Assembly: GCA_965221575.1 (NCBI GenBank)
Contig: CBDCSM010000014.1
Coordinates: forward strand, 806,001-870,000
Length of the DNA stretch: 64,000 bases
Source of the DNA: JAPPHA01 sp965221575
Lineage (GTDB): Bacteria > Pseudomonadota > Alphaproteobacteria > Rhodobacterales > Rhodobacteraceae
Direction: 5' to 3'
Below the pieces are notes generated by a model, which was given only the letters and a program-made list of their open reading frames with translations, was not told the DNA's origin and searched no databases. Below are positions 34,142 to 42,219 of this stretch, piece by piece. Numbering within the stretch: the first letter of the stretch is position 1; each line of letters starts with the position of its first letter. The translations under genes and the position numbers were made by a program.

Positions 34142-36914
34142 CCGCCTCGAAATGCGGCCGGTGAAGTTCACGCTGAACGGTGATGACGTCCAGACGCGCC
34201 CGGTGCCCGGCGAGCGGTTGTCGGATACCCTGCGCGAGCGCCTCGAAACCCGCGATGTCAAGGTGGGATGCAATGCCGGGGACTGTGGGGCATGTACGGT
34301 CCTCGTCAATGGAAAACCCGTCTGCGCTTGCCTGACTCCGACCAGGCAGGTCGCCGGATCGATGGTCGATTCCCTTTCCGGACTCGTAGCCAGCGACGCC
34401 ACGGCACAGTCGCTCACCACGGCATTCCTCGATCAAGGAGCTGCCCAGTGCGGGATCTGCACGCCTGGGATGATCGTGTCCGCCGTGGCCCTCTTGAGGG
34501 ATGAGGAGGAGCCCTCGGAATCGGACATCGAGGATGCGCTCGGCGGCGTCCTTTGCCGTTGCACCGGGTATCGCAAGATCATCGATGCCGTCATACAGGC
34601 AAGCAGGGACACGGGTTCCGACGGAACCACGGCCGGACGGTTGAACGGCCACGGGTGGATCGGAACGTCCGTGCGGCGGGTCGACGGTCCGGAAAAGGTC
34701 GAAGGCAGGGACCTGTTTGGCGATGACATCGCGCCCCCTGAATCGCTTGTCCTCAAGCTCGTTCGCTCACCGGTTCCGCGGGCAAGGTTCACTTTTGGCG
34801 ACCTTGATGCTTACCGCGATTCACATCCCGGAACAGTTGCCGTGCTGACCGCTGCCGATATCCCGGGCGTCAACAGGTTTGGTGTCATCCCGGGTTTCGA
34901 AGATCAGCCGGTCTTTGCCGAGGTCGAGGCCCGGTTTCGCGGAGAAGCCGTTGCGGCGGTGGTCGGCGAACCGGATTGCATGAGTGGATTCAGGGCCGAG
35001 GACTTCCCGGTCGAGTGGCATGAATTGCCTGGCGCCGAAGAGATGTCCGCCGCCCTTGCCGAAGGCGCATACCAGTTGCACCACGACCGGTCCGGAAACA
35101 TCCTCTGCACCGGCCGCGTCGTATGCGGAGACGCCGAGAGTGCTCTGGCCGGGTGCGATCACCTGGCGGAGGCCACGTTCGGAACCGCCTTTGTCGAACA
35201 TGCTTACATCGAGCCCGAAGCCGGTTACGCGGTCTGGAGCGAAGGCCGGATGACGGTCCACGCCTGCACCCAGGCGCCTGTCCTGGACCGGGAATGCCTG
35301 GCCCGGATCCTCGACATCGGATGCGAGGACGTCCGCGTCGTCCCGACGGCGGTCGGCGGCGGATTCGGCTCCAAGCTCGATCTTTCCGTCCAGCCCTTCA
35401 TTGCTCTTGCGAGCATGAAGACCGGCCGACCGGTACGGATTGTCTATTCGCGTATCGAATCCATGCAATCCACGACCAAGCGTCACCCGTCCGAGATCCG
35501 TGTGCGCATGGGCGCGCGCCCGGACGGGAAGATCACCGGCATGGAATTCATCGGCCGGTTCAATACCGGTGCCTATGCTTCCTGGGGACCAACGGTTGCC
35601 AACCGGGTCCCCGTCCACGCTTCGGGGCCCTACCGGATCGACGATTACCGGTGCGAGGCGGTCGCGGTTCTCACGAACGGACCGCCGGCAGGCGCGTTTC
35701 GCGGGTTCGGCGTGCCCCAGGCGGCGGCAGCCGTCGAAACCCTTGTCGACCAGCTCGCCGAACAGGTCGGGATCGACCCCTTGAGATTCCGGATCATCAA
35801 CTCCCTGGAGAACGGGTCGCACACGGTAACCGGGCAACACCTGGAGTCCGGCGTCGGGATCAGGCTGTGCCTCGAAGCCTTGCAGCCCGCATGGACCCGG
35901 CAACTGCTTGAGACGACAGAGTTCAACGCGGCTGCCCGTTCACGAAATGACCCGCTGAGGAGAGGTGCCGGAATCGCCGCCGGCTGGTATGGGTGCGGTA
36001 ACACGTCTCTTCCGAATCCGTCGACAATCCGGGCGGGAGTCCTGCCAGGCGGAGGCGTGGTGCTCCACCAGGGCGCGGTCGACATTGGCCAGGGCGCAAA
36101 CACGGTAATCGCCCAGTTGTTCGCAACCGCTCTCGGGCTGCCCCTCGGGAAGCTGTCAATTCTAGGAGCCGATACGGACATCACGCCCGATGCGGGCAAG
36201 ACATCCGCATCGCGCCAGACATATGTATCAGGTAACGCCGCCCGCCTTGCCGGGTCCGTGCTGAGAGCAAGGATTCTCAAGCTGTGCAACGCCTCGGACG
36301 ACGCCGAACTGGATTTTCGGGCCGGTGAAATTCACGTGTCCGGCCCTGGCTCCGAACATGTCATCGACCTTTCCCGAATGCCCGTTGACCGGCTCGGGTA
36401 CGTATTGTCGGCCGAGGAAACCTATGACCCGCCCGTGACTCCGCTCGATGACCGTGGCCAGGGCATCCCCTACGCGCAGTTCGGTTATGCGGCACATGTT
36501 GTCCTTGTGGAGGTCGACACGAGCCTCGGATGCGTGCGCCCATTGCACGTCACGGCAGCCCATGATGTCGGCAGGGCCGTCAACCCGCTGCTGGCCGAGG
36601 GCCAGGTACACGGCGGCGTCGCCCAGGGCCTGGGCATGGCGCTCATGGAAGAATACATCCCCGGGAAGACCGAGAACCTCCACGACTACCTCATTCCCAG
36701 TATCGGTGACGTCCCGCCGATCGAAACCATATTCGTCGAGGAACCTGATCCGCACGGGCCATACGGTGCGAAGGGATTGGGCGAACACGTCCTGATCCCG
36801 ACGGCCCCGGCCATTCTGAACGCGATCACGAATGCATGCGGCATTCGCCTGACAACGCTGCCGGCATCGCCCTCCCGGGTCCTCGAAGCAATCCGGAGGC
36901 GGGAACATGCGTAG
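34134..36914 (+). CDS. Molybdenum hydroxylase: fused [2Fe-2S] and molybdopterin subunits
   Basis: A 926-residue fusion. ATG 34134 is chosen because it overlaps the previous stop; an earlier in-frame ATG at 34095 lies inside the FAD gene. Residues 1-160 are the small subunit: plant-ferredoxin-type cluster 'CNAGDCGACTVLVNGKPVCAC' and second cluster 'QCGICTPGM' with 'CRCTGY'. After about residue 165 comes the large subunit: 'AVGGGFGSKLDLSVQP', 'PAGAFRGFGVPQA', 'GKTSASRQTYVSGNA', and the active-site Glu in 'GAKGLGEHVL'. It hydroxylates a carbon next to ring nitrogen using water. The S-L fusion differs from the separate subunits of the second hydroxylase at 62825. Confidence 0.9.
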   Translation: MDSRLEMRPVKFTLNGDDVQTRPVPGERLSDTLRERLETRDVKVGCNAGDCGACTVLVNGKPVCACLTPTRQVAGSMVDSLSGLVASDATAQSLTTAFLDQGAAQCGICTPGMIVSAVALLRDEEEPSESDIEDALGGVLCRCTGYRKIIDAVIQASRDTGSDGTTAGRLNGHGWIGTSVRRVDGPEKVEGRDLFGDDIAPPESLVLKLVRSPVPRARFTFGDLDAYRDSHPGTVAVLTAADIPGVNRFGVIPGFEDQPVFAEVEARFRGEAVAAVVGEPDCMSGFRAEDFPVEWHELPGAEEMSAALAEGAYQLHHDRSGNILCTGRVVCGDAESALAGCDHLAEATFGTAFVEHAYIEPEAGYAVWSEGRMTVHACTQAPVLDRECLARILDIGCEDVRVVPTAVGGGFGSKLDLSVQPFIALASMKTGRPVRIVYSRIESMQSTTKRHPSEIRVRMGARPDGKITGMEFIGRFNTGAYASWGPTVANRVPVHASGPYRIDDYRCEAVAVLTNGPPAGAFRGFGVPQAAAAVETLVDQLAEQVGIDPLRFRIINSLENGSHTVTGQHLESGVGIRLCLEALQPAWTRQLLETTEFNAAARSRNDPLRRGAGIAAGWYGCGNTSLPNPSTIRAGVLPGGGVVLHQGAVDIGQGANTVIAQLFATALGLPLGKLSILGADTDITPDAGKTSASRQTYVSGNAARLAGSVLRARILKLCNASDDAELDFRAGEIHVSGPGSEHVIDLSRMPVDRLGYVLSAEETYDPPVTPLDDRGQGIPYAQFGYAAHVVLVEVDTSLGCVRPLHVTAAHDVGRAVNPLLAEGQVHGGVAQGLGMALMEEYIPGKTENLHDYLIPSIGDVPPIETIFVEEPDPHGPYGAKGLGEHVLIPTAPAILNAITNACGIRLTTLPASPSRVLEAIRRREHA

Positions 36915-37437
36915 GCCGAGGCGGGAACGTCCGGAAAAGATCCGCTGCGATGCCTGTCCGGTCATGTGCTACATCGCGGATGGTCGTTCCGGCGCCTGCG
37001 ACCGATACGGGAACCAGGGCGGCAAGCTCGTACGGCTCGATCCGCTGACCGTCGTCGAATCGGGCGTCGAAACCGTCCCGTTCCTGAATTCCGATGACGG
37101 CAGCGAATGGGATGGCGACCTGATCCAGGGCAACCGCCAGTTCGTCACGGCGGTCGGTGCAGGAACGACCTACCCCGACTACAAGCCCGCGCCGTTCATA
37201 GTCAGCCAGGAGATCGACGGGGTCGACATGGTCACCGTGGTGACCGAAGGAATCTTCAGCTACTGCGGCGTCAAGGTCAAGATAGACACGGACAGCCACA
37301 TCGGGGATGAATGCGCGGCGGTCCGGGTCGACGATGAACCGGTCGGCCATGTCATGACCAGCGAATACGGCTCAAAAATGCTCTCCCTCGGCGGTGTCGA
37401 GCATCTGACGGGCGGGGGAAAAAAGAGGGTCGCGTGA
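36907..37437 (+). CDS. 6-hydroxynicotinate reductase-like protein, N-terminal part (first frame)
   Basis: A 176-residue frame starting 8 bases before the end of the hydroxylase gene. It begins with a cysteine cluster C14-x2-C17-x3-C21-x9-C31 ('RCDACPVMCYIADGRSGACD'), probably a [4Fe-4S] site, then 'FVTAVGAGTTYPDYKPAPFI' and 'TVVTEGIFSYCGVKVKIDTD'. These are hallmarks of proteins annotated as 6-hydroxynicotinate reductase (EC 1.3.7.1), which reduce 6-hydroxynicotinate to 1,4,5,6-tetrahydro-6-oxonicotinate with ferredoxin. Relatives, as I recall them, are single proteins of about 490 residues. Here the frame stops at TGA 37435-37437, right after a slippery A-run. See the recoding entry. Confidence 0.8.
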   Translation: MRRPRRERPEKIRCDACPVMCYIADGRSGACDRYGNQGGKLVRLDPLTVVESGVETVPFLNSDDGSEWDGDLIQGNRQFVTAVGAGTTYPDYKPAPFIVSQEIDGVDMVTVVTEGIFSYCGVKVKIDTDSHIGDECAAVRVDDEPVGHVMTSEYGSKMLSLGGVEHLTGGGKKRVA

Positions 37438-37449
37438 CCTGCGCGACCC
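37419..37449 (+). promoter_or_regulatory. Possible -1 recoding site: A-AAA-AAG heptamer plus hairpin
   Basis: In the upstream frame the codons are GGA-AAA-AAG-AGG, so A(37419)-AAA-AAG(37425) is a correctly phased X-XXY-YYZ heptamer. One base later comes a perfect 8-bp stem GGGTCGCG (37427-37434), loop TGACCTG, and CGCGACCC (37442-37449). A -1 slip gives 'KKEGRVTC', joining exactly to the downstream frame as in full-length relatives. The 1-base spacing to the stem is shorter than the usual 5-9. Loss of one G from the preceding G-run, or a sequencing error, would give the same picture. Confidence 0.55.
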
Positions 37450-38396
37450 TTATGTCGCTCTGCAACCGGGAGCCGGTCGAGATGTCGATCGACGAGGGTG
37501 CAACGATCGTCGTCGAGGCCGGGAAACCTCCAGTCATCAACGGCTCGCCAGAACGGCTCATGCGCGTCGGATGCGGATCCGCCACGATCGGGATGTTTGC
37601 CCGCCAGTGGCAGCCGCATGTCGACGAAGTCATCGTCATAGACGATCACATCACGGGCGTTCTCTCTGAACACCAGGCGGGGAAACTGCTTGGCATGGCG
37701 CCGACGGGCATCAGGGTCAAGGGCCGCCGGTCGACTCCGGGACGGTACTTCCAGGTAGCGGAACACGGCACGGGCTGGGGCGGCACCACGATCGAGGATC
37801 CGCTGGACATCCTGCAGGAACCGGACCGGAGATTCGCACGACCCGGAATCAGGCTGCTGATGGTCTCGACCACGGGCGAACAATGGGCCTACTACGAACT
37901 CGATGACGACCTTCGCCCGAAGCCGGCCGAGATCTCCTCCGAATTGCTGAAATCCGCGGAACGAATATCCGAGAACTGCGAACCGTCCATCTGCTCGGTC
38001 CTGTTCATGGGAGGGGCCGGGGGGTCTCTCAGGGCCGGAGTTACGGAAAACCCCGTGCAGCTGACCCGGTCCGTGCGCCAGTCCCTGACGCGCCTGACCT
38101 GCGGCGGAGCCCCGACCTACATCTGGCCCGGGGGCGGCATAACATTCATGGTCGATGTCATGGAGACGCCGACCAACGCCTTCGGCTATGTGCCGACACC
38201 GGCTCTCGTCGCTCCGATCGAGTTCACCCTCAGGGTTTCGGACTACAAAATCCTCGGAGGCCACATCGGCCACGTCATTCCCCTCGAGAGCATCATCGAT
38301 CCCGATACGGACGCGCTCGGCGCCGACACGGACCAACCGGACGCGACGGCCAGGGGATACGATATTTCGGCAATGCGGCGGACACGGCGATCATGA
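37434..38396 (+). CDS. 6-hydroxynicotinate reductase-like protein, C-terminal part (second frame)
   Basis: A 320-residue frame. It can start independently at GTG 37434, overlapping the first frame's stop by 4 bases, or arise by a -1 slip as the rest of one protein. The sequence is the strongly conserved body of the reductase family: 'RVGCGSATIGMFARQW', 'DDHITGVLSEHQAGKLLGM', 'RRSTPGRYFQVAEHGTGWGG', 'VLFMGGAGGSLRAGVTENP', 'LTCGGAPTYIWPGGGITFMV'. The high conservation on both sides of the break argues that the product is made and functional. Without the Fe-S N-terminus this part alone is unlikely to be the full enzyme. Confidence 0.8.
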   Translation: MTCATLMSLCNREPVEMSIDEGATIVVEAGKPPVINGSPERLMRVGCGSATIGMFARQWQPHVDEVIVIDDHITGVLSEHQAGKLLGMAPTGIRVKGRRSTPGRYFQVAEHGTGWGGTTIEDPLDILQEPDRRFARPGIRLLMVSTTGEQWAYYELDDDLRPKPAEISSELLKSAERISENCEPSICSVLFMGGAGGSLRAGVTENPVQLTRSVRQSLTRLTCGGAPTYIWPGGGITFMVDVMETPTNAFGYVPTPALVAPIEFTLRVSDYKILGGHIGHVIPLESIIDPDTDALGADTDQPDATARGYDISAMRRTRRS

Positions 38397-39256
38397 CCCG
38401 GCACGTAGCCGCACTCCTGCCGTGCCGAAAACGGCTGCACCTGCAGCACGGCCCGATCGACCTCGTCATCGGTGCGGACAGCCGGTCGAATTCGGGGAGA
38501 TGCCGCAAGGAGGCCTTTTCCGCGGCAGAGCATCGTTTTGCCACCATACTCCATGAACTTGTCGCCGAACTCGACGAACTGCGCCGGGACACGAATGGTC
38601 GCCTCAACCGGTTCCGGAGTCCGGTTGCCCGGCGCATGTACGATGCAACGTCGTCGTTTGCGCATGACCTGTTCATCACGCCCATGGCAGCCGTCGCGGG
38701 CGCCGTGGCCGACGAGGTCCTCTCGGTGATGATCGATGCGGCCGATCTCCAACGCGCATACGTGAACAACGGTGGAGACATCGCGATCTATCTCGGCGGC
38801 CCAAACGCAACCTACCGCGCCGCCATCGCCGGTCTCGACGGCGGCAACATCGGCTCGGTCGAGCTTGGCGGCGACGACCGGACCTACGGCCTCGCGACCA
38901 GCGGAAAAGGCGGTCGCAGCCTGTCGCTGGGTATCGCCGACTCCGTGACTGCCCTGGCGCCTTCGGCGGCCGCGGCCGATGCGGCCGCGACGCTGATCGC
39001 GAACTCCGTTGATCTTGCCGGCGATCATTCCGCGATCGAAAGGCGCCCCGCGATCGAGATTGATCCCGACAGCGACCTTGGCGAGCGAGACGTTGTCACG
39101 TCACGTGGACGATTGCGCCGCCATGACGTCGAGCGGGCGTTATCGCGCGGCGCGGCCCGCGCATGCGAATTCCAGGAGAAAGGCCTTGTCGCAGGGGCCG
39201 CACTGTTCTTGCAGGGACAATCGAGAGTCGTCAGCATGAACCTGGCGCTGAACTGA
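38393..39256 (+). CDS. UPF0280 family protein (ApbE-related)
   Basis: A 287-residue protein coupled to the reductase by a 4-base overlap. Features such as 'QHGPIDLVIGADS', 'FITPMAAVAGAVADEVLSVM', 'RAYVNNGGDIAIYL' and 'GGRSLSLGIADSVTALAPSA' match the UPF0280 family, which is distantly related to the flavin transferase ApbE. I recall members often sitting next to 6-hydroxynicotinate-reductase-like and AA_synth genes, as here. A role in attaching or handling a flavin for the reductase is a reasonable guess, not shown by the sequence. Confidence 0.85.
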   Translation: MTRHVAALLPCRKRLHLQHGPIDLVIGADSRSNSGRCRKEAFSAAEHRFATILHELVAELDELRRDTNGRLNRFRSPVARRMYDATSSFAHDLFITPMAAVAGAVADEVLSVMIDAADLQRAYVNNGGDIAIYLGGPNATYRAAIAGLDGGNIGSVELGGDDRTYGLATSGKGGRSLSLGIADSVTALAPSAAAADAAATLIANSVDLAGDHSAIERRPAIEIDPDSDLGERDVVTSRGRLRRHDVERALSRGAARACEFQEKGLVAGAALFLQGQSRVVSMNLALN

Positions 39257-39283
39257 ACACAACTGACATGGGAGTTGCCTGAC

Positions 39284-39868
39284 ATGCCTGAACCTGTCGT
39301 CCGGAAAACAGTATTGTCGATCGAAGAGATCTTCCACGAGGGAGGGCCACCGCCGGCGGCAACCCAGCGCCGCGCCTGGATCATGGCGGTGATCGAGAAT
39401 CCGTTTGCCGGGCGCTACGTGCAGGAAATCACCGGTTTCATGGACGACCTGAAACCACTCGGCCTGTCCATGTCAGGACGTCTCGTCGAGGTTCTCGGTG
39501 GCGACGCCTCGCTCGTCCAGGGTTACGGCAAGGGAGCGATCGTCGGAACTGCCGGCGAACTTGAGCACGGTGCACTCTGGCATGCCCCCGGCGGCTACGC
39601 CATGCGGGAACTCCTCGACGATGCTAAGGCGATCGTGCCTTCGGCCAAAAAGGTCGGTGCGCCCGGAGTTCGCATGGATGTTCCGGTCACCCATATCAAT
39701 GCTTCATACGTGAGAAGCCACTTCGATTCGGTCGAAGTCGGCGTGCACGACAGCCCGCGGGTGAACGAGCTCGCCGTCGTGCTGGTGATGACGACCGGTG
39801 GGCGTGTCCATGCGCGCTCAGGCGGTCTGGCGGTCGAAGACGTCAAGGGGGAAGACGGGCTGAGATGA
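39284..39868 (+). CDS. AA_synth (DUF1185) family protein, copy 1
   Basis: A 194-residue protein starting at ATG 39284 with 'GGGAG' upstream. Conserved stretches 'MAVIENPFAGRYV', 'GYGKGAIVGTAGELEHGALW', 'VPSAKKVGAPGVRMDVPV' and 'YVRSHFD' identify the AA_synth/DUF1185 family, structurally known but without a firmly assigned reaction. The gene next door is a diverged tandem paralogue with the same motifs, so the pair may form a hetero-oligomer. By context it acts on an intermediate of N-heterocycle breakdown rather than in amino-acid synthesis (inference). Confidence 0.85.
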   Translation: MPEPVVRKTVLSIEEIFHEGGPPPAATQRRAWIMAVIENPFAGRYVQEITGFMDDLKPLGLSMSGRLVEVLGGDASLVQGYGKGAIVGTAGELEHGALWHAPGGYAMRELLDDAKAIVPSAKKVGAPGVRMDVPVTHINASYVRSHFDSVEVGVHDSPRVNELAVVLVMTTGGRVHARSGGLAVEDVKGEDGLR

Positions 39869-40449
39869 ACGTACAGATTCGAAAAATCGTTGTCTGGGTT
39901 GAAGAAACCCACCGTGAAAGCGGCCGCAGCATCGAACCGGCAACACGCAAGGCCGTTGCGGTCGCGGTTATCGCCAATCCGTTCGCCGGCCGGTATGCCG
40001 AGGACCTTGAGCCCTTGATTGAAACGGGGGCCGAACTCGGAGGGCTTCTCGGGAAACGATGCGTCGATGCGCTCGGGATCCGTCCCGGTGCCGCCGAGAG
40101 TTACGGCAAGGCAGCCATGGTCGGAGAAAACGGCGAACTGGAGCACGCGGCGGCAATCCTCCATCCTCGCCTGGGGGCGCCGCTTCGCGCCGCGGTCGAA
40201 AAGGGAGCCGCGCTTGTCCCGTCTTCAAAGAAGATGGGCGGACCCGGGCAGGTTCTGGATGTCCCGTTGGGGCACAAGGATGCGGCCTACGTACGATCGC
40301 ATTTTGACGGCGCAGAGGTCCGGCTGAACGACGCGCCGCGCGCTGACGAGATCATGGTCGCTGTCGCCGTAACCGACAGCGGACGCCCATTACCGAGGGT
40401 CGGGGGGCTGACGGCCGATGAGGCAGTTGGAAAAGACGGACTGCGGTGA
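39865..40449 (+). CDS. AA_synth (DUF1185) family protein, copy 2
   Basis: A 194-residue paralogue of the preceding protein, overlapping it by 4 bases (ATGA). It shares 'VAVIANPFAGRYAEDL', 'SYGKAAMVGENGELEHAAAI', 'VPSSKKMGGPGQVLDVPLGH' and 'AAYVRSHFDGAEV'. Equal length and aligned motifs indicate tandem duplication followed by strong divergence. It is the last structural gene before the MarR regulator. Confidence 0.85.
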   Translation: MNVQIRKIVVWVEETHRESGRSIEPATRKAVAVAVIANPFAGRYAEDLEPLIETGAELGGLLGKRCVDALGIRPGAAESYGKAAMVGENGELEHAAAILHPRLGAPLRAAVEKGAALVPSSKKMGGPGQVLDVPLGHKDAAYVRSHFDGAEVRLNDAPRADEIMVAVAVTDSGRPLPRVGGLTADEAVGKDGLR

Positions 40450-40586
40450 CGAGTTTCCCGCTGGCAACGGTGGCTGGAGTCGCGTCGCCGTCCGTTATCG
40501 TCCCTGCCTGATGGATCGTGCATTGCGGCGCGCCCGTGGCGAAACGTGCCGGAGTCGTGTCGGGACGGGAAACAGGTGGCTTTCCG

Positions 40587-41030
40587 ATGGATAACGGCAG
40601 ACCATTCGAAATGGACAAACCCGAGTACAGACTCGATGACCAGGTCGGATATCTCCTTCGCCTCGCCTACCAGCGTCACACGCTGATCTTCCAGGATCAT
40701 GCGCTCAACAACCTGACGCCGACTCAGTTTTCCGCCTTGATCAGGCTCTCTGAATGCGGTCCGTGCTCCCAGAATCAGCTCGGCAGGCTGATCGCCGTTG
40801 ATGTTGCGACCATCAAGGGGGTGGTTGACCGCCTGTACGACAAGAAGCTGGTCACGCTCGAAAAGGACGCAAACGACCGGCGGCGAAACCTGATTTCGCT
40901 GTCCCCGAGAGGCCTGGACATGGTGGCCGGACTTCGGTCCATGGGTCGCAGCGTGACCGATGCGACGTTGGAGACGCTTCAACCCGGGGAAAAAGCGGTT
41001 TTCCTGGGGCTCCTCAAGAAACTCGTCTGA
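40587..41030 (+). CDS. MarR-family transcriptional regulator
   Basis: A 147-residue protein. ATG 40587 is chosen; the frame is open upstream, and ATG 40608 is also possible. The winged helix reads 'LTPTQFSALIRLSECGPCSQ', 'NQLGRLIAVDVATIKGVVDRL' and the wing 'EKDANDRRRNLISLSPRG'. It lies 137 bases after the AA_synth genes in the same direction and most likely senses a pathway aromatic and controls the cluster. The last codons and 58 bases beyond its stop recur at 42748-42830. Confidence 0.85.
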   Translation: MDNGRPFEMDKPEYRLDDQVGYLLRLAYQRHTLIFQDHALNNLTPTQFSALIRLSECGPCSQNQLGRLIAVDVATIKGVVDRLYDKKLVTLEKDANDRRRNLISLSPRGLDMVAGLRSMGRSVTDATLETLQPGEKAVFLGLLKKLV

Positions 41031-41088
41031 GCCGTACGAGTTTCCTTGAATGCGCTGGACGATTGTCCTGATCCGGCACGAGATCGGA
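41008..41088 (+). repeat. MarR 3' end and downstream flank, copy A
   Basis: This aligns without gaps for about 55 bases to 42748-42803 (1740 bases away): 'GGCTCCTC..GAAA.TCGTC', 'GAGCC.TACGAGT', 'TCCTTG.ATG.GCTGGACGATT', then 'ATCCGGCAC'. The copy includes the last MarR codons. Confidence 0.75.
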
Positions 41089-41113
41089 GGTGGTCAGTCG
41101 TTCGGCCACGACG

Positions 41114-41329
41114 TCAACACTTTCCCGATTCACGACGATGCGCCCATCGAAAAGCACTGCGCCTCCAGGCGCGCATCAGTGCCTTGATGACTGCATACTT
41201 CTCGTCGACGCGCGCGTTTTCAGCCTCGAACTCGGGATTTACCGTGAAAGGCGTCCTCAACTCTTTCGGTACAGATTTATCCCACACGGCGGCGGTGCTT
41301 GGTGTCGATGTCCGATTTGTGACTGCCAA
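41114..41329 (-). CDS. Small hypothetical protein, uncertain
   Basis: A 71-residue frame with a TTG start 5 bases after the stop of the 294-residue gene on the same strand. The C-terminal half is charged and helical ('AENARVDEKYAVIKALMRAW', 'RRSAFRWAHRRESGKC'). I do not recognise it, and it could be a fragment of a larger gene. Confidence 0.3.
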   Translation of the reverse strand: MAVTNRTSTPSTAAVWDKSVPKELRTPFTVNPEFEAENARVDEKYAVIKALMRAWRRSAFRWAHRRESGKC

Positions 41330-41334
41330 TATGC

Positions 41335-42219
41335 TCAGGCATGGGGAAGGCTTTGCGGGATGTCCGGGATTCCGGTCAGGAAGATCGCGTTATGTTGAAA
41401 ATTCGAATAAGCGCAGAAGATGTATTCGTTCCAATGGTTGGGATCCGGACCGTATTTCATCAGATGACGGCGTGCGCCTTCTGTTACTGGCGATTTCTCC
41501 CTCTCCTTCATCCGTGCGAACTCGCGCTTCAAATAGTCGGTAAAGGCGTGTTCAGGATAGTCTCGGATTACGTAGGGCGTATTGAACACGATGTGCTGGT
41601 GGCACAGGCGGTCGGGAGGAGGAAGCACCCGCACGAACCAGATCTGGCCCATGCGGCCGAGATAGCCTGCAGGAGACAGGCAGGACATGATCTTCCGTGT
41701 GCCGACCTCGCGCAGAAGAACCGCCCCGTCCTTCCTGCCGCAATGCACGTAAAAGCCCATCCTCGACTGCTGCAACAGTTCAATGATGTCCGTCACCCAG
41801 GACAAGCCGTCAAACTCTGGTACAATGCGCAGGATGCAGGTGCCTATGGTTTCCCGGCTGCTGCCGAACCGGACGTCGAACATCGACCACATCGTGAAAT
41901 AGCTGGTGGTCATCGGGCTCATCGGCGGATAGCTCGGCATGTATTCGTCCTCGGCGTCACCGACAATCCTGGTGAATCCCTTCGCTTCCCTCAACCCGGA
42001 AATGAGTTCGGCCATGACGGATGCGAAGTTCTGTCCCAGGATGTACATGGCGTGGCACGGATCATGGTCGGCGAACCTCTTGGAGAGGGCCTGAGCGTCG
42101 TCACCCAAGCCGGTTTCGAGAGCCAGTTCCCTGCCTTCCCGCCAACCAGCCAAGTCAACGACTTTCGACTTGCCAGACGATCTAACCTTCTTCGCGATTT
42201 TGTTGGCAACGGATCCCAT
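41335..42219 (-). CDS. Hypothetical cytoplasmic protein, 294 residues
   Basis: The start at ATG 42219 gives 'MGSVANKIAKKVRSSGKSKV'. The frame is clean and has balanced amino-acid use, but no motif I can name. It is aromatic-rich and soluble-looking: 'DPCHAMYILGQNFASVMAEL', 'QQSRMGFYVHCGRKDGAVLL', 'CHQHIVFNTPYVIRDYPEHA'. No signal peptide or membrane segment is present. PAS-like sensing is possible but not supported. Transcribed opposite to the catabolic cluster, it is probably an insertion unrelated to it. Confidence 0.6.
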   Translation of the reverse strand: MGSVANKIAKKVRSSGKSKVVDLAGWREGRELALETGLGDDAQALSKRFADHDPCHAMYILGQNFASVMAELISGLREAKGFTRIVGDAEDEYMPSYPPMSPMTTSYFTMWSMFDVRFGSSRETIGTCILRIVPEFDGLSWVTDIIELLQQSRMGFYVHCGRKDGAVLLREVGTRKIMSCLSPAGYLGRMGQIWFVRVLPPPDRLCHQHIVFNTPYVIRDYPEHAFTDYLKREFARMKEREKSPVTEGARRHLMKYGPDPNHWNEYIFCAYSNFQHNAIFLTGIPDIPQSLPHA

